From positions 372,001-436,000 of the forward strand of contig JAFCMP010000534.1 in assembly GCA_017506865.1 (NCBI GenBank): a stretch of DNA of 64,000 nt, read 5' to 3'. The notes beneath the pieces are model-generated. The model had not been told where the DNA came from and ran no database searches. It worked only from the letters and a program-made list of their open reading frames with translations. Position 1 is the first letter of the stretch, and every line of letters starts with the position of its first letter. The DNA comes from Tribonema minus. Lineage: Eukaryota > Sar > Xanthophyceae > Tribonematales > Tribonemataceae. Shown piece after piece: positions 42,401 through 54,400 of this stretch. A program made the position numbers and the translations under genes.

Positions 42401-45400
42401 AATCACCAAGTGCTTACATATGTAGAAAATCACCATCTCCAGCGTTCCTCTCTTGTTCTGCTGTTTATAAATACTCATGGAAACCTGCCCTGTGATGAGT
42501 AGACAAAAGATGTCGGATCATTTCTCAGTGTCCAGCAGTACATGCATACTCTTCAATCATCACTGCGTCCTCATTCGAAAACACTGAGAAAAAAATGAAT
42601 TGTGCTCACCTGTCATCAGGCACCGGTATGCCCGTGGCGCTCTTAACGGAGAGCACCACCTGCATGGTGTCATCTGAGTCGATGTCGCCCAACGCGCGCA
42701 GAGTGGCAGACTTGGTGACGCGTCGTTCCAAGACGTGTTCGCCAGCACCCAGGAGACTGCTGCGCCGCCGCACAGCGCTGCTGAGGGTGCTGTGGCATAT
42801 GCAGGTGACAAGGGAGGACAGAAGGCAATACCCATGAATGCAAAAAGGTGGGGCCGCCATGCAAAACAAAATAACAAGGCACTTGACAGTTTGTCGGCAC
42901 TTTCCAGTTTGCATTGATGTGGGCTACTTCAAGTGCTTACTGCTGTGCCGCCGCACACCACTACTGAGGGTACTGTGGCACACGCGGGTATCAAGAGAAT
43001 AGAATGCAACATTTGTGAATACAAAGACCGCCATGCACCGCTGTGTGGCACTGAACAGGTTGTCATCAGCTTATACTAGCAGTTCACAGTGATGTGGGCT
43101 ACAAAGGGCGTAGCAGTGGCACTACAAGTCGGCTTACTTGGAGCTTGCTTCAAGACTGCTGCCCCGTCGCATGGCGCTGCTGACAATGATGCGGCACACA
43201 AAATGTAATTCACGATCTGTCGGCTGATCTTGCTGCGGAGGACTGTGTAACCCTAACCCTAACCCTAACCCATGAAAGGCACCTAAGCGTACAAGCCAAT
43301 CATTGTCATCACAACGTTGCTGGCGTGTGCAATGTAAGCACGGAGTTGTCAAATGCGAGAGCAAGAGTGTATTGTGGTGATTAGCCAGGAGTGGCCAACT
43401 GGCACAGAGCCTCAATCAGAACAACCCAACCGCACACGGCAACAGTACCTCAAATAGACTCAGAGTCTGACTCAACGCACCTATACAGCACATCAGGCGA
43501 CAGTACCTTCAGGCGCAACTCATGTGCCACAAGCAGCACATTGCGCAGACTACTGTACAGCAAGGCCCGGACTCAGAATTAGACTCAGACTGAGACTCAC
43601 CCGCCCAGCCCCTTCATCGGCGGCGGCGTCTTCATAGGCGACATGAGCGTCGTGATCAGCGCCCCCATCTTACTGGGCGTCAGCAGCACACTTGAAGTGA
43701 CGCTCCCCCCCCTCCCCCTGGCCTTCCCCGCCGAACCCCCCCCCCTCTCTCTGCCCCCGGGGCCCCCTCCCCCGCTCACAATGTCAGAGATGGGGGCTTG
43801 AAGGGTGCGGTCTTGCTCGGCCACGGTGGTGGTGACCTTAACGCACATGTCGGGGAGGGCCAGACCCCCCCTGGAGTCCAGTCGGGGGGTGAGCAGAGAC
43901 TGCAATTGGAAGTCGGGGATGTTGTCCAGGGGGCAGAGGACGCTCTGCGCGCAGGGGAGAGGACGGAGGGGTTCAAGGGGGTTGACTAGGGGGGTGAATG
44001 CGTGCTTGCATGGCAATTTGAGCATTGGGGATCAACAGGTCGTTGACTGTAGGAATATGGTATTACTGGTAGTTCAGGAGGAGCTCAGGATTCTTCTGCA
44101 GGTTGCTCTTGGAAGCACTGGTTCAAACCAAGTTGCTCTTGGAAGCTGCTTTGCAAGTTCTGGCAGGTTCTGTCATTCTCTGAGGAAGTTTGTGCCCCCA
44201 CGCGACGGGAAGCAACTGTGTTTGGTCTGATAAATGATCACTTCTCTACTTTCGCACCGCCCAGCGTCCCTGCTTCCTCTGCTGCTATGCACTGGTGGCG
44301 TTGTGCCTGCCTGCATAGCCCAGCTTTCCAACTGACGGCTCGCATGGGGGTTCTTAGCTCAGGGTTAGGCGTAGGTTAAACGCGATGGGCCATAGACCCA
44401 ATCTTTGAACACAGCCGTTGTGCGGCATGTAGCAGAATTAGGGTAGGGTTGGCGGGGGGGGGGTTTAACGAAATGAACTCAGACCTTAAAAAAACTTACA
44501 TCTTACCAAGCCCTACACTCACAGTCGTTGTGCGGCAAACAGCAGGGTTAGGGGTAGAATTAGGGGAGGGGGGGGGGGGGAGCACTACCAGGTATTTGGC
44601 AATTGTGCAGGGAGCATGTTGTAATGTAGAGTGGGTGACATGGGACTGCATGTGCAAGCCAAAGATGCTGTATATGCACCTGAGAGACGAATGTTGATGC
44701 AGTCATTGGGGAGCTCAACAAATAGGGGCAAAACGCAAAAGTTGGGCTAGTGACGCAGTGCGCCAGCATACCGTTGTGTCCAATGTCCAATTTAACTGCC
44801 AAAAGAGTCATGGCCGCTGCATGACAGCCAACACAAGCGACCGATCTGTTGGGGTATTGACAAATCTTCTTCAAGTAGACTATGAGGTTTTGAAGGTCAC
44901 ATTGCGGAAGTTGCTGGGCACATCCATGAATGTTCAGGTCAACCGCCAAAACAGTCACGGCCTTTGCATTCAAACCAATGCAAGCGACTGATCTGTGGAG
45001 GTTTTTGATCAATATACTTCAAGTATGAGGTTTGGAAGGTCACCTTGCGAAAGTTGCTGGGCATGCCCATGAATGCCATGAGGTGCTCCTCGGGGTCCGG
45101 CCGCGATCCCATGGAGAGCTTGAGCAGCGCTGCCTGTTGAGCAATGTCACCATAGCAGCGCAATGAGAAAAGGGCACAGGCTTTCTAGCAGGAGATTGTG
45201 ATGATGCTCAATCAAGCCTCCTGTCCTTGGTGCAATGAGCACAGCTTCAGGAGCACGTCAGTACGACATGTTTTGCATGAACGTTGTGAATATGTATAGG
45301 GAAGTGAGAGGAATTGTAGAGCAGCTGCACGTGGGGAACGGAACAGCTGCTATGAAGTGCCTCTGGCACGGCTTTGGACACCCCGCAACACTACCCGACA

Positions 45401-48400
45401 ATGCTGCCAGCCAATCAACAGACTGCAATATTTGGTGATAGTACTGGTACTTACTGTAGTGATGGCTGTTGTGTAATCTGCATCAGGGTACACCACTCGC
45501 TTTGCAAACAACACTCGGGTAAAGCTTTTTACAAAACTCCGGCAACTTCAACAGCGCAACATGTATGATTGAATTGACACATTTGGGCTTGGTGGGTCTG
45601 CGGCGTGAGCACATCCCAATGCGACTCTTGACTCAGATCCATCATCGCTCTCAAGCAATGTGAAACTGCATAAACTCTAGTCACACTCTGCACTACACTG
45701 GCGAAAGGCTTCCACGTCACTCGTGTGATACCAAACACGAATGAGGAATAGGCACCTTGGTAACCTTACCTTCACAATGTCCCGCAGCTCTGGTTTGATG
45801 AGCTGGCCACCAGCATAGTCACCGTCTTCAACCAGTTTGAACAGCTCCGCAAATTCCTCCCAGCTGCAGCAGTGAGCAAGCATCTACATTTCAGTTCGAA
45901 CATCGTCCCGAGGCAACACTTGCAGCACGGACATGGCAATCAATGCACATACTTCTCAGGCAGCTGCATTTATTGATGTATGAAATGAGACTCCACGTGC
46001 CATTTAGGCCAATCCACTGCCGTGATTACAGCCAGTTCACTTGTACTGTGCCAGTTCACACGCAGTACGGTAGTGGTACAGTCACTGTGCTGCCGACACT
46101 CCTGTGTGCCAGGACGACAGCTGCTGTAAATTGGACACCATTGGTCGCCAGATGCTGTTGTGCAGCAAGTCCGAGTCAGAGTTGTGAATCATCTGGTGTG
46201 TGCAGGTTGTTGTGGCGTCATGATGCATGTGACTTAGGGTTAACCCTAACCCTTACCCTAACCCTAACCCTAACCCTAACCCTAAGGTGCAGCAGTTTGC
46301 ACACTGGTGGCTTCTTAGTGAGCACAGGCATATCAGTATCCTATGTTCAAGCAGTATGCCTGCAGAATCTAAGTGGCAACTCGCACATGTGCTGCCACAT
46401 TTCTGCAGACACGGACCTGGTCAGCATTCCATGTCGGTATCATGCATGTATGATGCACGGTATTGAAGTGCGCCACAGTCAACGCTCATAGCCTCTCAAG
46501 AAGCCTGACGCAAATTGCTACGAGCCGTTGTTATTCACACAGATGCCTACTTCTACGTACCTGATTGTGCCGTTGGCGTCTCGGTCGCAGAGGCTCACCA
46601 AAGCGTCAGCTTCCTCCAGGTTGAGCACCTGCAATGAATGTATTTCAAAGGGCGGGTTGCAGACAATCAGTGCACGGCGGCAGCAAATGCTTGTCTCGTC
46701 CTAACCCTAACTTCAACCTGCAATTTCATGCGAGACCACATCAGAGTGGTATCTGTTTGTATACTGTAAACAAAGAAACACATCACCCCGTGTGCTCCTC
46801 TCGTTGACCGTCAGCATTGCCAATGAACTCAGACTGACTGGAAATACACTGCACTGCATATTGACCGCAGTGCGTTGCCTATGCGGGAAAGCTTTGAGGC
46901 GCGGTAACCCTAATCCTAACCCTAACCCTGACACCAACACTCACACTAACCCTAACCCTAACACAAGGCAATGTACTTTGCAGAGTGCACTCGAGCGTGT
47001 CCGCAAACGCAAGTCCGTTCAGCGCAGCATCAAGGACGTTGACATCAAGGCATGTGAGACAGCACACGTGGTGAGAAGTGGCATGCATTGCCTCCTGCAG
47101 CTATCAACAGTGTTCTCCAAGAAGCACAACAACATTTAAATCATGAAACACCCCAACACTACCAGTCAAAAGTCAACATGGTTCTCATCACCTGCAGCTT
47201 CTCGACGAATGCAAAGCGGAACTCGTCGCGCGTGATGGTGCTGCTGTGATCGGTGTCAATGGCCTCAAACATGGCGCGAATCTCCACCTCCGTGAGCCGC
47301 ACGTTGCTCATCTTCTCCAGTACGTATGGCATGACCGCCTCTTGAAACTCCTCAAACTGCAGGCGGAAGCACGCGCCAGTAGCGCAGAGCAAGACACAAA
47401 TGCCCAGGTGTCAGCATTATGTCAACAAGCAGCAGAAGCTACACTTGAGGTGCAGGGTTGTTGTGAGTGCGTATCGCATTTGAAATCTGATGCACATTGC
47501 TCATCGTGAGATACAGTTCCCGCAACATTGTGGCCCAGCAAGATTACAGCTGTCAGTAAGCAGAAACTGGTTATAAATAAGAAGCAAGCTCGCCAGTTCC
47601 AGGCTGTGCCCGTGAATCATTTCATAGCATATCAAGCCAGTGGCGACCTTCACAAAGAAAAAACAACGGTGGCACGTGCTGGCACTGCGCATGATGGCGC
47701 GCACAGAGCTCCCATTTGCAATTAATTATTTTCTGGCAATGACGAAACATGGTAGCCAGTGCTGACCCGCAAATGCGCCGTTCCTATCCCTGTCGGCGCG
47801 GCGCATGACCGCGCGCAGCTCCTTGCGCGTTGGGTCGTGCCCCAGCGCCCACAGTATCAACGCCCAGCCACAAACAAGTGCCTTCTGGGAGCTCAAATAC
47901 TATATACTACAAATACCACATTCCTCAAGTACATGCTCACCTGCAGCACACCGTTCCTGTCCCTATCCGCGCGGCATATGACGGCGCGCAGCTCCTTGTT
48001 GCAGATAAGCATCTCCTGGAAATGACAACATCATACTTCAGAAGAACCTCAACTACAAGTCAGCGCTCACCTGCAGCACGCCGTTCCTGTCCCTGTCGGC
48101 GCTGCGCATCACTGCACGCAGCTCTTTGCGCGTGGGATCATGCCCGAGCGCGCGCAGTATCGACTCCACCTCCCTGACGTCGATGCTGTTAGAGTTGTCC
48201 ACATCGTAGAAGCTAAACGCCTTCTCGAGTGCCTGTACGATCTTGTGGTACATCTCGTCGTCCACACGCGCTTGCGAGGGGTCTGGAGCAGGTGACTCTC
48301 CGTCTTCGTTGAGTTGCACGCGGCCGCTGCGTGCGAGCACGTCCATGCTGCACGGGGTAGGTAGGCATGTGCACAGCAGCATTCAGTCACCCGTGTAATA

Positions 48401-51400
48401 TTGGTACAACAAGAGCTGTACGCGGCCGCTGCGCGCCAGTACGTCCATGCTGCACAGGGTAGGTAGGTACGAGTTCAGCAGCGCTCAGCAATGAGGGGTG
48501 AGGTGCAAGGGTGACTCTCCATCTTCGTCTAGCTGTACGCGGCCGCTGCGCGCCAGCACGTTCATGCTGCGCACAGGTAGGGGTAGGTGTGTGTGCGCAC
48601 AGCAGCGCTCAGTCGCCGATGTAAATATTGGAACATTAAGCCATATGGCGATGTCGTTTACTTCTTCGACGTAGAAGTGATCGGCAGTGCGCATTGAGAC
48701 ACTTTCAAGGTGGTCGCAGGGACGCAAGTAGATTCTGATTGCGAGTCCATGGACATTCGCCATCTGGGCTTCGCGCCCTGAGCCAGAATTAGTAAAAGTA
48801 CTTCTACAATAAGTCACGTTGTCAGTGAGGTGCAAGGGTGTGCGCAGCAATGTGAGTGAGGTGCAAGGGTGTGGATGCGCAAGTAGGTGTTTGAAACATA
48901 CGGTGTACAATTATATTTCTGTACCGTAAATTTACTTTTTACGGTTTTGGCAATTCTAACCACCAAGTGTGATGCAAATGCAGGTACCTACTCACATCAA
49001 ACCATACCTACATACCCACAGACCACTCACTCACCGCGCTCTGCTCATGGGGCTCACGGGGCTCTGCAGCTCCGCCAGCGACCGCGCATGCACCAGCCTC
49101 TGAAACTCCATGTACTCCATCCTGCCATCGCCATCCCTATCAAACGCATCCACTATCGCCGCCGCCGCCTCCCTCTCCACCCTCAGACCCGCCTTCCTCA
49201 GCCCCTTCTCCAGGGTCTTGGCGGTGAGGTGCCCCTTTCCCCCTGCCATCTCCTGAAACTGCGCACGCAGGTCGAACGCGCGACCCAACCGCCCCCGTAG
49301 GTGCCGCTGAATCCGCTGCAGCGTCGCATCGTCCAGTCCCGGCCGCGGCGCTAGCCACTTTGCCAGCCGCTTGTACCGAATTCCACCGCCGCCGTCGCCG
49401 CCGCCGCTGCCGTTGCTGCCGCCGCCGCCGCCGCTGCGTTTCGAGCGGAAGCGCCGTGCCAGGGCGCGCAGCTCATTGTCCGAGGCGCGCACGCCGATGC
49501 TCTCGAGTACGCGCGCCGCAGCGCCGCGCGACACCGCACCCGTTCCCTCAGGGTCTTCGTCAGCAAACAGCGCCAGCCAGTCAACGTGGGTGGCGCCATC
49601 GGCAGAGTCGTCACCCGCTGCCGCCGCCGCCGCGGCAGCGCGTGCGCGCTGCCGCAGCGCCGCCGCCAGCGGATCTGCCTTGCCGCCGCCGCCGCCGTGC
49701 TTCTTCTTTTGAGCGCTCGTGCCGCCGTCGCCGCCGCTGTTGTGTGCCTCGTCGTTGCCGCGGCCATTGTCATCGTGCTCCTCGTCTTCCGCATCGGTGC
49801 CATCCGAGCCGCCGTTGCCATCGCCCCCGCTGTCGCGGCTCTTGGCGCGCCGCTTCTTGGCCGCGCCGCCGCCACCGCTGCTGCCGCCGCCATCGCTGCC
49901 ACTGCCGCTGCTGCCTCCATCCCTGCCGTGGCGGTGGTGACCGCGCTTGTCATCCCCACCCTCCTCACCATCACCGCTGCCGCCGCCGCCGCCGCCGCGT
50001 GCCTTCTTGCCCTTAGGCGCCGCCGCGTTGGACCCCTTGGAGGCGGTGCGCGACAGCAGTTGAGCGCTGCTGCTGAGCAGCTTGCCCACCAGCCCCTTGG
50101 ATGCGGCAGCGCCGTCGCCGTCGCCAACAGCAGCAGCGGCGGCGGCGCCCTTTGCGCAGCACGCGATGACGTCCTCGCAGTCGATGGCACCGCCGCCCTT
50201 TTCCTCAAAGTGGTGGACCAGGGTGCGCAGCTCGCCGTCCATGAGCGGCATGCCGAGCGTCTGCGGATATGCGAGAGATGCAGCAGTGCTCAGTGTGGTC
50301 AGGGAATGTGTTCGAGCGCCAGCAATGAGTGAGGATTAGGATTCTGTGGAAGGGTGATCTTGGTGAAGTGCCAGAGTGCGGCAATCAGAAACCTATCTGC
50401 ATATTGTGATACTTCTATATACTTCTAATTACTCAACAACACCAGCTCCCCCCTACTCGTAAACAACTACTAGCGCACCTTGCGCAGCAGGTGCCGCAGC
50501 TGCCGCGGGCTCAGCCGCGCCGCCCCATCGCCGCCGCCGCCGCCGCCGCCGCCTCCGCGCGCCGCCGCCGCTGCCGCAAACACCTTCCGCAGCCGGTGCC
50601 CGCGCGCGCGCGCAGCAGTGCCAGGCAGCGCCCCAGCTTCTCCAACGCGCGCGCGGCGTCGCAGCCGCCCGCCGCCCACACCGCAAACGCGTCATACGAC
50701 ACCTTCCCCTCCTCCGCGGGGTCAAATCTGCTGAGCAATGCTGCAATGTCGCCAGGCGTCAGTGCTCCGCAGCGGAGCCTCTCCGCGCCGCGCCGGAAGT
50801 CGGCGCTGCCCACGACGCCGCTGCCTGCAGCGTTGAACTTCCGGAAGGCGCGGCGTGCAACTTCAAGTGGGGGACGCTCCGCACGGCGTGCCTTGTCCGC
50901 CAGGTCCACCGCTATGCGCGCCTGCAGCTCCGCCATCTCCTCCGACTCCTCGCGGCACAGCGCAAACTCCAGGAACTGAGCGTAGCTGACGCAATCGTCG
51001 CCGCGCGCGTCTATGCACGCCGCCAGCGCCTCCAGCGCCTCCGCGCCGCTGCTGCTGCCGCCGCCGTCGCCGATGCCGCCGCCGAGCTTGAGCTTCTTGA
51101 GCAGCTTGCGCAGCTGCGAGGACTTGGTCAGCTCGAGCGCGCCGCTGCCGCCACCGCTGCCGCCGCTGCCACCGGCAGCATCCACGAATGCGCGGCGCAG
51201 CGCGTCTCCGCGTTCCAGCAGTGCTCCCAGCGCAGCGCGCGTTTTGCTGGACACGAGCGCCATGGACTCGCTGCTGCCGCTGCCGCCGCCGCTGCTGCTG
51301 CTGCCGATGCCGCCGCCGCTGGCTGCGCTGTCGGTGCTGCCGCCGCGTTTGCGCCTGCGTCCGGGGGATTTTCCGCTGCCGCCGCTGCTGCTGCTGCTGC

Positions 51401-54400
51401 TGCCGCCGTGTCGTTTTGGCGACTTGCGTTTGGATTTGTCGCCGCCTTTCGCGCTGGACCCCTGTGATGATGGTACGGTATGGAGGGTATGCAGGTATGC
51501 TTGTTACTTTGAGGCACACAATTATACGGTTTGTGCTGAGTATGAACAAGCTTTAACCGACACGATCAGACGCTCACAACCAGGTGCACAACACCAGTTT
51601 GACGCGAGTCACTCTGGTTCAAGCATACTTCAAGTATATGTGTTGCTGCTACTATTCATACCTGCACCAGGCTTTGGTTTACGCAGGTGCATTGTCAACA
51701 GAGCTGAAGTGGACATTATCCAGTTCTGTTTACGAAACAGTGATGCGAAACAGCAACGACATGTTACTGAAACCAAGCACTCATCCATTCATGACTTCAT
51801 GCAACCATGCATGACTTCATCCATCCCATGACTTCGCCCATTCATGAATTCAATCACGCACCTGGGCAAGATCCAAAAACCGCTGGTACTCTACGGCATC
51901 ATCATCCTCCTCTCCTGCTGCGAACTGTGCTGCCAGTGCCGCCACCTGGCTACTGGTAAGTGCCGGCCCAAGGCTGGCAATGCACGTGCAGAAATCTGCT
52001 GAGGATACCAGACCTGGCAGCAGACCACGGCAAGAGACATAATGAACCACAGTGGTCAATTCAGAATTTTCACACAGTGCAACATCTTCGGTTCTGCACG
52101 TGCAGTCCCTGCCCCTCCTTGTCGCCCCCTCCCAATGCAGTTGCACACAAACTCGCTCAACTAGCACAAAGCATTCCACCACATTGCTGACCTAAACCCT
52201 AAGTACCCCTAACGACAACGCATACCCATATGCCACAGCACAAACACACTATCACGCAACACAACCACTCGCCTATGCCCTTCTATTGCATCAACCCTAA
52301 GTAACCCTGACCCTGACCCTTACCCTAACCCCGTACCCACACACCACAGCACAACACTCTCTCACAACGCAGCCACTAGCCTGTGCCCTTCCTATCGAGG
52401 CGCTCGAACGCCGACAGCAGCGGCGCGTCGGCAGCCTCCGCAGCGCGCAGCAGTGCTCCGGCCTTGGCCTTAATGCGCTTGGCATCGAGCCCCGGGCATA
52501 GCCACAACCTGAGCGCTGCTGCATGAACGTGGCCGCGCGCTGCGGGGTCTAGACGCCGCCTGATGGCCTTGACAGCGTCTGTGCTGATGGAGTGCGCGCC
52601 TGAAGTGGGGGTGGGGGGGGGGGGGGGAAGGCAGCAGCGCGGTTGTGTTGAGGGCAGAAGGGGGGAAGGCAAGCCTATCGTATCCCTGTTGCTTGCCGTT
52701 GGTTCTCTTGTAGAGCACTGTTGAAGTACCGGCTCTACTACTGCTTCGGCTTGTAGAGCGAGCATTGACTCACACCCTGACCCTGACCCTAACCCTACCC
52801 CTAATCCTAACCCTAACCCTAACTTCAACCCTAAGCGCGGGTAAGTGTGCGCATTGAGCGCGCGTGCATCGGTTATTGTACTCAGCCAAAGGTGAAAATC
52901 AGGATGGTGGTCTGCCTCTCTGGTTTACTGGATGTGCATGCTCTTGACTGTCACGGCGCAGCAAGCTGGCCTACCAAAATCACACACACACACACACAGC
53001 ATCTCTGTGATAACTGCTGCACACGCGAAGGCCGCCCAAACTGCGATCACGCAAAGCTTACGCAGGGCTCATCGGGCATCACCTGCAGCTTCCAGGCACC
53101 GCTGCAGCTCCCTGGCGGGAACGAAACCAGTCGCCTTGGGGTCCGCCTTCCGCAGCGCTTGCGCCAACCGCTTGGCGCCATCGGGCTTGCGCTTGAGAGC
53201 CCTGATCACCTGTGCCTGCGCCGCCGACGCATCCTCCCCATCCGCGCCACTGTTGGCCAACAGCAGCTCCAGCAGATCATCCAGAGAGGCGCCATCGCCG
53301 GCGCCGGCGCCCGCCGAAAGAACGCTCCACAGCGCAGACCGTTCCTCGGAAGAACCCGCTTCCACGCCGAGCTTGCGCAGCAGCCGCGGCAGCTCCGCCT
53401 TGCGCAGCATGCCACCGTCGGCGGCTACCGCGGCAAACGCTGCCGTCGCCGCGCCGCTGCGCAGCAGCTCGTGCGCCGCGTCGCGCAGCTGCCGCCGCAG
53501 CGCCCGCGACAGCAGTGCGCCGGGCCTGGCGGACCCTCCGCCGCCGCTGCCGCCACTGCCACTGGCGTCGCTGGCGGCGCCGCTGCGGTCGGAGCGCGCA
53601 TCCGCGCCGTCCTCTGAGTCGCTGCCGCCGCCGTCTCTTTCCACGAGCGCCATGAACTCGTTGAGCTTGACGCGGCCCTTCTTGTCGCCGACGCGCCGCA
53701 GCAGCGCGCGCAGCTCCGCCGCCGCGGCGCGCACCCCGAGCTCCGCGCGCAGCGCCTCCGCCAGCGCCTCCGGCGGCAGCAGCGTCCTGCGGCCGAGCAG
53801 GTCGCGCACCGCGCGCCGCGACAGCACCTCGCGCAGCGCCTCCGCGCCGCCGCCGCCCACCGCCGCTCGAACGCGCGCCATCAGCCCGCCGCCGCCGCCG
53901 CCGCCGCTGCGCGGGGAGCGCGACGCCGCGGCGCGCGGCAGCGGCGGCGCCAGGGCCCTCTGCGGCACGCGCGCCTCGGCGGCAGCAGCGTCGCCGTCGT
54001 AGCGCAGGTCCACGGTGCCGTCGCGGTGCACCGCGGTGATGCGCGCGGGGCGGGGGGACCCTCGCCCGTCGGGCCGCGCCAGCACCGCGCCGCCGACCTT
54101 TATGTGCAGCTGCTGCTGCGGCGCCTCCTCCGCCTCGGACGCGCTGACATCCGTGGCGGCGGCGGCAGCGCGCAGGGCACGAGGCGACAGGCCGCGCTCC
54201 GCACCGCCGCCGCTAGACCAGCGCACGTCGACGGTGCCGTCGCGGTGCACCGCGGTCACTGAGCACTGCTGCCAGCGGCCGTCACGGCACGCCTCCGCGC
54301 GCGCGCCGACGCGCAGCAGCAGCGGCGGCGCCTCCGCCTCCGACGCGTCCGCCGCCGCCGCCGCTGCTGCGGAGCGCGCGCGCACGGAGCGCGGCGGCAG

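Larger units (their letters stand above)
39480..45133 (-). other. Nephrocystin-1-like C-terminal block
   Basis: Six exons (45133-45044 to 40281-39480) match the conserved C-terminal half of nephrocystin-1 in order. MGMPSNFRKHAFTPLV parallels MGAIPAGFR; TGIPVPDD then RSVRVCLFY parallels IPLPG and RHVRLCLF; FVLIEL, MSCGWALVPLAEL, LQGGTPF, LELKVIPLRALP, VSAPALALFPRL and the FEACVLRAWP segment follow. Upstream, the exon at 45863-45770 completes an EF-hand and joins this block in phase 0. The exon at 41274-40711 inserts ~188 residues of acidic, Ser- and Arg-rich low-complexity sequence between two conserved strands. Confidence 0.8.
45770..54000 (-). other. EF-hand block
   Basis: Ca2+-binding EF loops are clearest toward the C-terminal side: DRDGDGRMEYMEF (exon 50260-49035), DVDNSNSIDVREVE and DRDRNGVLQ|FEEF (split by an intron), DTDHSSTITRDEF, and DRDANGTI|SWEEF (split by an intron). 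Upstream loops are degenerate: DPKATGFVPAREL, DPAARGHVHAA, DRKGTG|LVSSADF, DARGDDCVSYAQF, NAAGSGVVGSADF, DPAEEGKVSYDAF. Paired spacing resembles calmodulin-type tandem hands. Exon 50260-49035 also carries a ~170-residue Gly/Ser/Asp-rich linker with KKRRAK, a possible nuclear signal. Confidence 0.85.

Noticed and set aside
45943..46491. 182-codon plus-strand open frame
   Set aside because: Its core is TLTLTLTL from a CCCTAA array; no domain and it lies in an intron of the minus-strand gene.
49351..50332. Several overlapping open frames on both strands over an EF-hand exon
   Set aside because: GC- and repeat-rich shadow frames; only the 50260-49035 minus frame has EF loops and correct splice phase.
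52932..54002. 356-codon plus-strand open frame over a Tudor/EF-hand exon
   Set aside because: Ser/Ala-rich shadow of the minus-strand exon 54665-53083.
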